A DNA stretch of 64,000 nucleotides from Chlamydoabsidia padenii (GCA_025330725.1 JAIWND010000030.1:62001-126000); one strand, 5' to 3'. Counted from the first letter of the stretch, positions 1 to 10,500 are shown. The notes: generated by a model from the sequence alone, not told the origin. Numbers and translations are program-made.

Positions 1-316
1 CAGTAGAGTCATTAAGAGGTTGGAACCAATGGGTAAAGTGAGAGGCATTACGTTGAATAGCCCACACCTTGACAGCATGAGCAATAGCATCGGCTGTGAC
101 CTTGTCCAAGGTTTCATTTCCCTTAAGTTGCTTGATAAAGTTCTTGTACACCGGTTTAGGAAGCATCTTGGACATTTCCTTCAAGGAAAACACATTTTGA
201 CCAAAGATTTCAGAAGTGGATTGAAGGCGGCCGTCTTTGGTCGAGGGGAATTCAACGTTACGAGCAGCCATGGTGAGACTATTGACCACAGAGGTGACGC
301 GTGCTTCGTGGGCCAT
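1..316 (-). CDS. Glutamine synthetase type III, N-terminal part (runs off the window)
   Basis: ATP-dependent ligation of ammonia to glutamate to give glutamine, presumably cytosolic. The minus strand is open from an ATG at 316 to the window edge, about 105 codons without an intron. The protein begins MAHEARVTSVVNSL and contains GQNVFSLKEMSKMLPK followed by ASHFTHWFQPLNDST. These match the N-terminal region of the large type III (GlnN-like) enzymes, in which a conserved HFTHWFQP block precedes the catalytic core; type I and II enzymes lack it. The catalytic domain lies outside the window. Type III enzymes are best known from bacteria and some eukaryotes. Family identity is fairly secure from this segment alone; integrity of the gene cannot be judged. 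Confidence 0.85.
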   Translation of the reverse strand, partial: MAHEARVTSVVNSLTMAARNVEFPSTKDGRLQSTSEIFGQNVFSLKEMSKMLPKPVYKNFIKQLKGNETLDKVTADAIAHAVKVWAIQRNASHFTHWFQPLNDST

Positions 317-743
317 GATAAAAAGTATGCAAATGTGTTGTAAGGAAGAAAGATAGAAAAATAAAAAGAAGGAAGGAAATAAAAGAAAAAGAAAGAAAGG
401 AAAAAATAGTTTCGAGACTGCTCCCTGAATGAGTCAACCCCACTTTCACCCAAAGGACCTCGGGCGGGATTTGAATTACTGATCTATCAAATAGACTTTC
501 TTGATCTTTTCATCCGAGCACTAACCTTCCTTTTATTTGTTCCGAAAAAGTAAACGATCATTTACTTTATGGATCATTTTTGTTCCCTTCGTTAGGACTT
601 GGCCATACAAGAGAACTGATGAAGGAAACCTTTTTGACAGGTTATCGGCGTTTGAATATTCTACAACAATGGCCTGATCACTCTTTGATCTTTTTCATAG
701 AACGATCATGAAGGGGTTCTCGGTTTGATTGAATAGAACAAGT

Positions 744-804
<61 letters not shown>

Positions 805-1444
805 CACACTCACACTCACATTACTAAAAAAGAGTCTATCTACTTGTTTGATACAGACAAAAGAATAAAAAGGGTTCATACCTAAAAAGAATCACTCGGC
901 GGTCATTGGTTGGCGATAACAAATTCAACCTACGTTGGATCTCCGTCTATTCCTTTTTTGGTAAGCTATCGCATAAGAAAAAGGGTACATATACCCCAAT
1001 AGTGTATAAAAATTATACAGGAGGACATCCAAAAAAAAAAACTAGCCGTAAATGGCCGGGGTAATCATCTATCAATTCTATTGGGAAAGCTTAAACTACA
1101 CACATATGGACATTTTTCAAAACGTCGGCAATGGAGGGCGTGGCAAAGATAAGAGGATGTTTTTATTGTACAGTACAAGGTAACTTCAACTTGCTACATA
1201 TCATACATGGATTTCCAATGATTATTCATACGTGAGGGGCAAGTGATTCTGTCACTGTGGAAGCAAAACCATCAACTTTTATAACAAGCACAGAAAAAGA
1301 GCTGGTGATTGAGATCAACGACCCACATCAAGACGTTCAAACCCCGCCGACTTCGGTTACTCTAAGGCAGATACTTTTATTAAATCAAACAAAAACGAAT
1401 AAAAGAAAAGACTATCATGTAGCTGTCACTCTCCAATCAAATCA
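317..1444. other. Intergenic region upstream of the glutamine synthetase gene
   Basis: No convincing gene is seen. The stretch next to the glutamine synthetase start is purine-rich on the plus strand, that is pyrimidine-rich in the direction of transcription, as is common in fungal promoters. A CA microsatellite lies at about 745-820. The remaining short open frames lack ATG starts or any recognisable motif. Confidence 0.6.
745..820. repeat. (CA)n microsatellite passing into (CACTCA)n
   Basis: About 26 CA units are followed by four or five CACTCA units. It is a simple sequence repeat with no gene overlap. Confidence 0.97.
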
Positions 1445-1745
1445 TTAAATGCCTTGGGCAGGGTGGCATAGCACATAACCCGGCCAGAATGTTGATTTTT
1501 TATTAGGTTCCAAATATTTAGTGGGAACACCCCTCTCGTACTTGCATTTTGATTCATCGTAGAGATCGCAATCAGTTTTTTTGAAAAGCTTCAACTCAAT
1601 CGACATTATCTTTGAGCTAAGTGCATTTGTTCACGGGAACTTCAAACGTATCTCAGAAATACTTGACTTTTCCCTTGACTACGTATTGGGCAGAAACGAC
1701 GGAAAGAAGAAAAGCGGCCAAAAGACTGATGGAAACAAGTTTCAT
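1445..1745 (-). pseudogene. Decayed copy of the small secreted 4-cysteine protein
   Basis: From an ATG at 1745 the minus strand reads MKLVSISLLAAFLLSVVSAQ, almost the same signal peptide as the intact proteins at 4873-5169 and 24307-24612. The frame then breaks. A stop follows KVKYF, two more stops follow at about 12 and 19 codons, and a single-base shift is needed to reach TDCDLYDESKCKYE, which aligns with the paralogues' second and third cysteines. The sequence before the ATG (TTTTTAATATAAAA, then AAGACATCCA) resembles the promoter of the 4.87 kb copy, so this was a full gene copy and not a processed fragment. Confidence 0.8.
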
Positions 1746-2100
1746 AATGTTGATGAGGGAAAGGTGGAAAAAATCAGTTGGATGTCTTGAATTTTATATT
1801 AAAAAGATGTAAAAAATAAATAGATGCAGAGTGTTGGCATCAATTTCATGCTTTTAGGAGTTTCCCATTTCACTTGTGTGGTGATCTTCAACCCATCCTG
1901 CAATACTGTACTAATGATTATAGATAAAATTAAAGTTTTTGGATCGATCGACACTACTTTTTTTCCACTGTGAGGGTGATTACTCATTATGAAAAAAAAA
2001 CATGCATTTAACAAACCATACAGTAATAGATATCTTATGCAATAGGGTGATCTTGCACATGATGCCCCAGCTTTTTAATTTGTATACTAGACCCTAGCCT

Positions 2101-2381
2101 CCTTGTATGATCAGGAAGGATGCTGGAGCAACGATGAAGATGTGGTTGGTCCTTCGCTGGATTTATTACAGTAGTTTAGTTATTTATATATATTTGTTAT
2201 TATTAATTAATATTGTCATTTTATCCCATCCGGCTTTCCTCCAAGAATACCTGGCTTAAAAGATTATAAGAGGAAAGAAGGGTTTATTGGAAATTAAGTT
2301 TATATAAAAATAAAAGCGCGGCTTGAAAGGCCTAAATTATATCTTCATCGTCGCTCCAGCATCCTTCCTGATCATACAAGG
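2101..2381. mobile_element. 281-bp MITE-like element with 41-bp terminal inverted repeats
   Basis: Bases 2101-2141 are repeated in reverse complement at 2341-2381 with one mismatch in 41; the ends read CCTTGTATGATCAGG. The roughly 200-base interior is AT-rich and non-coding. This is the form of a non-autonomous DNA transposon. No clear target-site duplication is seen, so the exact ends and superfamily are uncertain. Confidence 0.8.
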
Positions 2382-2537
2382 GAGTTTACAAATAGTTTTC
2401 CAAGGGTTGTTCACAAAAAGAAAGAAAAACATGCTATTGTACTGATAGAAAGGCAGTATATTCAGTCATCTTTGTTTCGGTCTACGGCTCGGTTTATAAG
2501 TTAGACTTAAATAGGAATATCATGGTCATGGTTTTCT

Positions 2538-3866
2538 TGCACGATAAAAAATATCGCCCCGTTTTCGGGAATGAATTCCTGTATTCCGGTCCCTTATTCA
2601 CAGAAAAGCTTTATGGCTGCACCCCTGTATTCAGGGAATTACCAAAAACAGATCAACGTTCCTTTTTGAACATACCAATTAAAATCACCACTAATCCAAA
2701 TCGAGTAGCATATCAAATAGCATTTGCTATTATACACCTTTATCCACCAATAAAAACAATACATATATCATATCAAATAGCTTTCTATTATACACCCATA
2801 TTCAACAATAAAAATAATACATCTACTATTCTAATACTAAATTATCTACTATTATTGCCGTGGGTTGCTTTATGACCAGGTTACCAAGAGCATCAAGACC
2901 GTTAGACCAATAGTTGAAAATATCTTTTACCATATGATCATCGTAGAAGTAATGGGCATTTATATCTTATACATGTCAATCAGTATTTAAATAAATTTGT
3001 TTAAGAGAATGTGTGTTTGTATAATACTTACATGACATGTAGGACCTAAAGTGGAGAGATATAAAGCCTTTAAAAGATAACTAAATGCCAGTATACCGAG
3101 ATCAAATCTAATAGGATGTGCATATCAATGGATTGTACTTACAGACTGAGGAGGGGAACAATGACTAGCAAGAATAAACAATCATTAGTATGGTGTTTGT
3201 TTGTTTTTGTTTTTTCTTGACTGGAAGGTTCGTATAGTACTTACGGAATTAAAGGTAGAGAAGACCAAGACCTGTCGAGAGAAGAATAAGAAGAGAGAAT
3301 AAAAATTAGTTCTATCATGGTATGATAAGATAAAGTATCATGAGAAGGGTCATACCGTATCGTGCCCTTTCCAATATGTTGTGTTGTGTTTGAGTTGAAT
3401 CCAGTTGTTTCATCGTTGAGGATTTTAAGGAAGACTTGAGCTGAGCCCCTAACAATCTTTGACGTCTTCAGGGAGGTATGTTTATTGATTGACAAAAGTA
3501 CCATGATTGTTCACCTAGTTGTCCATACAGTGTTTGAATTCATCTTCCAAACTTCATCAGTAGTGATTAGTTAGTATCTATCAATAGTAATTATAATAAT
3601 AATGTTCATAATAAGAAGAAGAAAAAAAAAAAGAAGAGGAAGAGGCAAACTAATGATTTCCGACCCCCCTGAAACTTTAAATTTTTTAGTTTTATCATGA
3701 TGATTTTGGGATGTATCCCTGTATTCCGGAAAATGATCAACCCTCAATTTTTACTTTTTTTTCTTTTGACCCCGTAATACAGGGATGTATCCCGTATTAC
3801 CAGACAAATTTCTAAATACGGGGATCTATCCCGGAAAACAGGGGGATTTTTTTTATCGTGTTGAAC
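2538..3866. repeat. Diverged inverted repeat arms around a 1.3-kb AT-rich segment
   Basis: CACGATAAAAAA at about 2540 followed by CCCCGTTTTCGGGAAT is mirrored, in reverse complement and with many differences, by the end of the block at 3705-3866. The right block holds several iterations of a degenerate unit resembling CCTGTATTACGGG. The arms are roughly 75% alike over about 50 bases, so this may be an old transposon or only two copies of a palindromic repeat. Inside, no gene is recognisable. At 2709-2822 a 55-60-base unit starting CATATCAAATAGC is tandemly duplicated. Confidence 0.4.
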
Positions 3867-4105
3867 TTTACCGGGAGTTCAAAATCGAAATTCTTGCATG
3901 AATTTTTGTGAAATTCCGCCGATGTGTAACTTTTTGGGCCCAAAGGTTCTTGAGGAGTTGATACAATGTCTTTTGTTTAGTGACGCCTTTAGTCTTGTGT
4001 CAGTCAGATAAAACTCATCTGCCAGTTGCCCAGTTTACATCATCCAGCATCACAAGGAGCCTTTGTACAACAGTATCGAGCGATCAAGACAAGGTATAAA
4101 CGTGA

Positions 4106-5290
4106 TCTGATCAGTAATTTTGATTGACAAATGGATGGAAAAGAATAGATTCCAGCACCAATCGACTGTCGTTTAGACCAGTATTTACACCATACATGAA
4201 CATCCTATGTAATGATTATTACATGCTGCGGACCCCCACGATTTTAGCATCGATTTCTTGCATCAAATACATGTAGCAAAAACGCCAACACTTGACATTT
4301 TATTCATAAGATTGGTAGTTGTTTGTCGTTTGGCTGAAATAGGTGTCTCAAGTAATTTTTTTTATTACCCTTTGCTTGGTGAAAATTTAAAAAGTGCTCG
4401 AGACAAGCATTTACCCTTGAAATTTGCACAAAACGGGTGGAGGATTTGATGAGCATACTATTATGACATGCTCCTTCCCTTACGTATAATGTTTATCGAT
4501 ACGATCACAAAAACAGTAACCACAGAATTTTTTAATTTGTTTAAAGCAAAAAACCAAACCTGCAGAGGTTACATTCAGAACTTATAAGGGGGCTATATCC
4601 TAGTATACATATTAAAGTTCTAGGAAATTTTATGCAAAATCGCTCCATCGAATAGGGGGCATGTTACTTTTTTTTTCCTCTTAACAGTGTTCACAATGCA
4701 TCATGAAAATCCTCACAGTGGAAATGAGCTACATGATTATAAGAATCTGATTACAGCCTTACAGATTTCATAATACACAATGAAACTTGGATTTGAAAAT
4801 CAGCCTCACATTTTTTAATATAAAAGCAAGACATCCAGTTGATTTTTTCAACTTGACCTCATCACCATCATCATGCAACTTGTTTCTCTTTCTCTTTTGG
4901 CCACTGGTCTTCTCGCTACTGTCTCTGCTCAATACGATATCACTGCGCACCATTCATTTTTCACCTCATCGGAAACTTTTCCTGTTAACCAATGCATTCA
5001 CTTCAAACAATCAGTCGATGTTCTTACAGCTCCTCAGAGAACTAGGTGTGATCAGTTTTGGGGTGACAATTGTCGCGGTAAATATGATCCTTACTTTGGA
5101 ACTTTGGAGCCTAATCAGCCATTACGTATCGGCCATTTTGACAAGTGGATGAAATGCGTTCCCGTATAAGGTATTCCGCATTTTTTGAATGTAGAGTAAT
5201 AGCTACATGATATTAATCTCCCTGTTTGATCCAATAAAAGTATGTGCCCTTTTTGAAAAATGTTTCTCTTTTGTCTTTTTAGTAATCAGA
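4106..5290 (+). repeat. Segmental duplication unit, copy 1 (partner at 23388-24760)
   Basis: Blocks along this stretch match 23388-24760 in the same order and orientation. They are a scrap of the ubiquitin-protease gene at about 4106-4175, the block TGCATCAAATAC near 4260, the block CGAGACAAGCATTTACCCTTGAAATTTGCA near 4400 (compare 23750), then the secreted-protein gene and its 3' flank. The copies are clearly diverged, so the duplication is not recent. Confidence 0.75.
4873..5169 (+). CDS. Small secreted 4-cysteine protein
   Basis: A 98-residue intronless gene. It starts MQLVSLSLLATGLLATVSA, a clear signal peptide with cleavage expected before QYDI. The mature part holds four cysteines: one after FPVNQ, two in RTRCDQFWGDNCRGKY, and one in the C-terminal WMKCVPV. 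Paralogues are at 24307-24612 and, more distantly, at 56128-56475; a dead copy is at 1445-1745. A TATA-like ATATAAAAGCAAGACA lies about 60 bases before the ATG. It is probably secreted or wall-associated. I do not recognise the family and assign no function. A minus-strand open frame here is a shadow. Confidence 0.75.
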   Translation: MQLVSLSLLATGLLATVSAQYDITAHHSFFTSSETFPVNQCIHFKQSVDVLTAPQRTRCDQFWGDNCRGKYDPYFGTLEPNQPLRIGHFDKWMKCVPV

Positions 5291-5429
5291 GCCGTTCAGG
5301 TCATCTTGATTCATCGGTACCTGAAAGAAGTCATCAGATGTCAAACCCACTGTGGAAAAAAATTAAGGGATGAAAACATGAATATTGTTATTCTTATTTT
5401 TATTGTTACTAAGTTTATCAATCAAATAT

Positions 5430-5870
5430 AAGCAACAAAAAAAATACACGATGTTTAAAAGTGGTAGAAAGATATGATCAAAAGCAATCATACATAGGAA
5501 AATAAATCAAACAGTCAGTTAGTACATGTGATCAGCCCCTTTTGTCCATGGAAATGATAAACTTATCACCGAAGTGCAGTGTGTGTGGGTTGCGATAACT
5601 TCCCGGAAAAACAAATAAACGTAGGTTAGGAGTGGAGATAAAGGAGTGGAAACAAAGAACTGGAGAGAGAGAGCGGATTCATACCAAGTGACCAGCATTA
5701 CTACATGAATTGTTTGATTGTACTGTATAACCGTTTCAACCTGGCTGACCACATTGGCAGTGGCGGAAGGAACGCGGAAAGAAGACATAAAGGATGAAGG
5801 GAAAAAAAAAGGTTGGCAATCAGTGTTGGGGAGATGATGGCGTGATGGTGAAGCAATCATTCAAACAATG
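5430..5870 (-). repeat. Dispersed ~450-bp repeat, copy 1 (partner at 12140-12610)
   Basis: Read on the minus strand this segment follows 12140-12610 (plus) almost throughout. Shared blocks include CACTGCCAATGTGGTCAGCC, GCTGGTCACTTGGTATGAAT and AAAAGGGGCTGATCA. On the minus strand an ATG at about 5788 opens MSSFRVPSATANVVSQ and continues to the same GTATGA donor-like site seen in the partner. The matching 3' site is CCATGG here but CCATAG in the partner, so splicing may be lost in this copy. The product is unknown. Confidence 0.7.
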
Positions 5871-5924
5871 GATAAAAATAGGAGGTGGTCGGTGCTGGGT
5901 AAATCGTAAAATTTTTAGGATTAT

Positions 5925-6242
5925 GTCTACTTGCGATGACTTTTACCTGTCATGAAACCTTCTTCGTATTCAAACCCCACTTTACCTTGATTCCTTACTA
6001 AGATTGTGGATGGGTTCTCCTCGCTCCAGTGTTAAAGGATGCTAATGATTAAAGTGGCCATGTGGACACTATGACCCATTTCCAACATAATTTACCACAA
6101 AGTCAAGTACCAAGACCCTTGTGTTAGTATGTTTAGACTTGCAATGACTTTTACCTTTTCTTTGCGACGAAGATTTTGTTTTTCTATGATAGACGAAAGA
6201 AAACTTCATTTTCAAACGTCGAACATCAAAATTCAATGCGCC
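5925..6242 (+). repeat. tRNA-like dispersed repeat, copy 1
   Basis: The core GGATGCTAATGATTAAAGTG followed by GGCCATGTGGACACTATGAC recurs at 16540-16798, with changes at 42166-42424, and inverted at 63080-63240. The segment before the core in copy 3 (CTACTAAGATTTGGTAAGAG) looks like a tRNA 5' half with D-arm. Here a tail of one unit (CGATGACTTTTACCTGTCATG) is joined directly to the head of the next. It is probably a tRNA-derived SINE; the promoter boxes are only approximate. Confidence 0.6.
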
Positions 6243-6354
6243 TGCATGATTGGGAATTCTACGCGCAGGTCCACTTGGACAGGGGGTGCTATTACTTCAT
6301 AATAGCGTTGTGGGCCTAGGCATTGTACCTTAAATTTTCTTAATACGCGTTACT

Positions 6355-7687
6355 ATGGACTTCATTAACTACATCCCAGATCAAAATGAAAGCGGTTCTG
6401 ACATTGATGATGAGAATTTGGCTCATGATTACGGTGCGATAGAAATGTTAGTTGATTTCGACACCATCACCCCGTCGAAACCAGCCAAAATGATAAGTGT
6501 AATGGACGATTTCGTTATTGGAATGGGAGCTGTAAAAATCGACACCACAAAAAATACAAGAAGTACGGTTTTGATCAAATTGCAAGATTCATCAACATGA
6601 TACAGGAAGAGGGTACAGCAGTATCAGCAGCGGCAGAAATCTGCGGTATCCCACGTACTTCCGCGTATAGATTGCTCAATGAATTCAACCAAGGAGACGG
6701 GATGACACTGCCTGGCTCTACCAAGAAACAACGTAAACCTGCTCCAAAGAAGTTGTTTGCCGAGCATTCGACATTCCTGGTACTATTTCTCGACAATAAC
6801 CCCTCGGCTACTTTAGGGATGGCCAAAGAAGAGTTATGCAAGGAATTGGATGGTTTGGATATTTCCTTGATGGGACTGCACAAACATCTCCGGAAAAATG
6901 TGCAATGTCACTGAAACAGACATCCAAGTATACCATGGAAGAGGGATGTCCCCAGGACACTCAAACTGCGCTTCGAGGTCATCACCCAATGGAAGGCAGC
7001 TGGTGTTGATTTTCAGGAAAACAGCATTTTTGTTGATGAGGCTGGCTTCCATGCACAGTTGATGAGAAATCGTGGATGGTCAAGGATTGGCGATCCTGCT
7101 ATAGTGAAAGTTCATACTCAAAAAGGTGTGAATCTCAGTATGGTGGGATGCATTTCGCCATTTGGGACCATCAACTTCTCAAAAGTTATACCATTGATGA
7201 AAGAGGATGCGGCTTTGATTGCCAAAGAGTTCCCTCAGCAGCCGATGTCCAAGAAGAGAAAGGCCAACACCCAGGACGACCCCAAGCCCAAGACGCCGCT
7301 CCGAAAAGGTACAACAACCTATCACATTGTCAAGTTCTTGGAATCGGTCATGGATGTGTTGGACAGACATAATAAGAAAGGGATGTTTATTGTGATGGAT
7401 AACTGCCGGGTATACCATTTTCGCTTTGTAATTGACTTGATCAATGTCCGTGGATACAAGGCTTTGTATATGCCCCCTTATTCGCCTTTTCTTGATCCAA
7501 TTGAAGAGTGCTGGGCCAAGATCAAGTCACATATCAGAAGGGAGCCACTTACGAAAGAGGATGTCCTGAGTGACCGTATCGCTGAGGCATGCAAAGCTGT
7601 TACTGTAGAAGACTATCAAGGATGGATTAGACACGCTGAAACCTATTGGGATAGATGTCTTCAAAAACGAAATTGGCTTGAAGTAGA
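6355..7687 (+). pseudogene. Tc1/mariner-type (DDE_3) transposase, frameshifted
   Basis: A cut-and-paste transposase relic. Starting at MDFINYIPDQNESG the frame shifts near 6548 (an A-run), then reads a helix-turn-helix region with AAAEICGIPRTSAYRLLNEF. It shifts twice more at about 6893 and 6943 and then reads on to LEVELIPCHTV. The catalytic core is recognisable: first Asp in IFVDEAGFHAQ (about 7035), second in FIVMDNCRVYH, and Glu in LDPIEECWAKIK. The spacing gives DD34E. The C-terminal block LSDRIAEACKAV recurs in the transposases at 30728-31836 and 20519-20640. Three frameshifts make it non-functional. No terminal inverted repeats were found. Confidence 0.85.
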
Positions 7688-7699
7688 ACTAATACCATG

Positions 7700-8030
7700 T
7701 CATACTGTAGTAATTCTCCATCCCCTCCCTCTCCCCACCTCCCAATTTTTTTCCTTTGTCCCAATTTTTTTTTCACAGTGTACCAAATGATTCCCCCCCC
7801 CCATAGTCGGGATTTAAAATATTCAGAAATGGCGATCTTGCATAACAGTGTCGAACGATCAAATTTGAACCGAACCCGGTAAACGCACACACGCACAAAC
7901 AAACCATATCATATTGTATACATAAACATTTTTATTTAATTAAAATCATGTGGTAGGAGAGTAGGGGTGGGTGGGGTCAAAATACATACTATGTGTTGTG
8001 GCACTACTTTGTCTACGGAAATAAAGTTTT
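7700..8030. other. Spacer between the transposase relic and the ubiquitin protease
   Basis: Low-complexity C- and T-rich runs, including a C10 tract near 7793, and AT-rich sequence containing AATAAA-like signals. No gene is seen. Confidence 0.6.
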
Positions 8031-9822
8031 CTATACTAATACAGTTGTTTCCAGGGGTTCACCATCCATATTTTCTTCTTCTTCTTGAGTTGAATCGAAA
8101 GTGAGATGTTCTATGGATGTTTCGATTTGTTGTTGATGTTTCTCCAAATTGAATGTCAATTCGGTATTGTTGAGACAGGATGGACAGAGTCGATTGAGTT
8201 CATAAAAAAAGAGATACCCATGTTTCGATATATCCGACAAGACTTGGTCAATGGTAAGATCAGATTGGACTCTTTGTTGAAGATTCATATCATCTAAACA
8301 ACAAAAATAAGGTGATTAGTTTTTAAATCTTTTGACAAATGGATTTTACCGAATTTTAACCAAATATGATCTTGGTTAGCATAAGCAGTATAATGACCCG
8401 ATTGAGGTGAAGATCCAATATGACATATAACACTTTTCAACGACAAGACATGTTCCATACTTTGATCACATTGAGCACACCTAGCCTGATCCGTATTTTG
8501 ATTCACAAATTGATGGAAAGGAATAGTTTCGGGCACGAGTACTAATCGATCGTCCTTGCTTGTTCCTTGTTGTTGATCCACCTTGTACCGTTTCAATACA
8601 ATAGGAAGTACCAGTTGAATATCCGAGTAATCTTGTTCACTATCACTACTGCTGTAAAATGGTAAGAGTTCCATTGCTTGCCATGCATCCACCTCGGTTA
8701 ATCTTTGTGTATCCAATTGTCGTTTCACTCCTTTAACCACGCTATTATAAAAATGATCCACCAAGATGGTTTCCAGTCGAATGGGTTCATTGTTTGCTTC
8801 TTCTTCTTGTTTAGGTAAAGACAATGGTAAGAGTCGATCAGTAAGGATTCGATCATCGTCCAGATCAGTGTTGGCACCATGGAATAATCGCAATTGAAAC
8901 TAGATTCCAAATGAAAAAAAGCAAAAATTTTAGCTGTTTGATTATAAAAAAGAAAGAGTTTTAGACTTGCCGGCAAGTAAGGGGAATCAAATATCGAGGT
9001 CAAGAATAAAAATAATTCACTGACATCTTCTTGTTGCCATTGTTTTGTAACAGAATCTTGACCATACCATCCATTTTGGCTGAGATCTTGTCGAAGATGA
9101 GCCACCATGCCTTGTTTTACCAATTGGCCTTGTCGTAATTTATTGATCACCAATCGAAGTGTGCGTTGAAGGTGATGTTTCCTTTGTAGTACCCTATCCA
9201 TCTTGTTATTATTATCAAGCAAGTTGGTGTCAATATGTAAAGTCGTCTTGTCAGAGTGAGAAGGCAAAAGACTGGTCATTAGTTTATGACGATACCGACG
9301 AGATCTGGAGAAGAATCGATGATGCCTATGATGCACTTGTTGTTGTGGTGAGAGTGGAGTGGAAGGACAAGAGACCGAAGAGACAGGATCACCCATGAGC
9401 ATTGGATCGAATGAAGTCATACCAAGGTACATTGTAAACAAAAGAGTATCTAGATAACAACTTGTCCCTTGATCGTTTTCAAAACCTTGTAATGTCTTGG
9501 TCTTCTTGTCAGGAGGGGGTACCAGTAATCCAAAGTTTGCTTCTTGATAGGATTCCAAATCTGCCAATGCTTGATCCACTTGCCAATTGGCTTCTTGAAG
9601 AAACACCACAAGATATCTCGCTTTCCACATGCCTTCTTCTTCGTCACCAAACTGACGAATGACTGTTTGGGTAAAGGATGCCAAGATGGTTTGTTGGTCA
9701 GGAGTCAGATCAGGCTGAAGGTCAGGAGGAGGATCTTGATGGTGGTGATGGTGATGGTGATGGTGATGATGATCTATTAAACGGCACCATAGTCTATTGT
9801 AGTGGGGTTTATCATGTTTCAT
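8031..9822 (-). CDS. Ubiquitin-specific protease (C19 family)
   Basis: Three exons: 9822-8971, 8899-8350 and 8293-8031, giving 554 residues. It removes ubiquitin from proteins by a cysteine-protease mechanism. The N-terminus holds an 11-histidine run and then a UBA-like stretch. The cysteine box is NDQGTSCYLDTLLFTMY (Cys near residue 122) and the histidine box is SGHYTAYANQDHIWLKF. The last exon ends the fold with ISKHGYLFFYEL. The cysteine box differs from the usual GNTCYxNS form and is closer to CYLD-like members. Intron 1 (8970-8900) starts with GC, not GT, and is needed to keep the frame. The ATG at 9822 is chosen over an alternative at 9882. POLD4 ends 85 bases upstream on the same strand. 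Confidence 0.85.
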
Positions 9823-9906
9823 TGTAATAGTAATTTGACTAATGATAAAGAAGAAGAAAGAAGTTTTATACATATACAACAAAAAGGGCGGAATTTAAAA
9901 ATGTTT

Positions 9907-10360
9907 TTATTCTTTGAAAAGACATTTTTGAATATGTCTGTTTTCACGATGATGAGCGGCCAAGAGTAGTTTTCTTATATATTGTGGAGGTTCCAAACCC
10001 AAAGCAGCAGCACGATCTATCATATATATATAAAAGAGTTGGTCAAAGAATCCCAGCCCCCTATGTATATTAACTACCCCATCTTTCCAAGCGTGATAAA
10101 CCAATGCAAGGACCAAAGTTGTAATTCAGATCAAAACCATAAAGTTGTTTCTCCATTTCAGTTCGATGTTCTTGATGAACTATATTATATATAGTTTATA
10201 TGAATGATCCGCTTTGTGCCAACTTACTTTCTATACGCTTGGGTGGCTTCTTTTCTTTGTAGTCCAATACAGGTGATTTCTTGTCGTCGTCTATTGGTGA
10301 GAAGCAAGTTCGACGATTCAAGCGTAAATTAATCTGCCCTTGCTTGTAAGAGTGTGACAT
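9907..10360 (-). CDS. POLD4: DNA polymerase delta subunit 4
   Basis: Exons 10360-10228, 10179-10078 and 10016-9907 encode 114 residues, close to the usual length of this small subunit (Cdm1 in fission yeast). The conserved core reads FGPCIGLSRLERWDRAAALG then LEPPQYIRKLL, which matches the family's GPC-GITRLxRW...A..LGLxPP signature. The Asp codon of RWDR is split by intron 2. The protein stabilises polymerase delta and helps it contact PCNA in the nucleus; the basic N-terminus (KQGQINLRLNRR) could hold the PCNA-binding motif, but this is inferred. Introns are 48 and 61 bases with GT-AG ends. Confidence 0.88.
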
Positions 10361-10500
10361 GATTTCAAAAGGGAAAGGAAAGAGAAAGAAAGAGAAAGAA
10401 AATAATGCTCCCGTAATGACATGAACGGGATTTGAAAGTCAGGATTTCAATTCCGACACCTTTTTCGCATTGATTTACACGCACCTTGTAGTTTATTTTT

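Noticed and set aside
20..453. Overlapping frames on both strands around the glutamine synthetase start
   Set aside because: They are shadows of the glutamine synthetase frame or low-complexity sequence, without recognisable domains.
2522..2875. 117-codon plus-strand frame
   Set aside because: It spans a palindromic repeat and a tandem duplication; the sequence looks like repeat translation with no domain.
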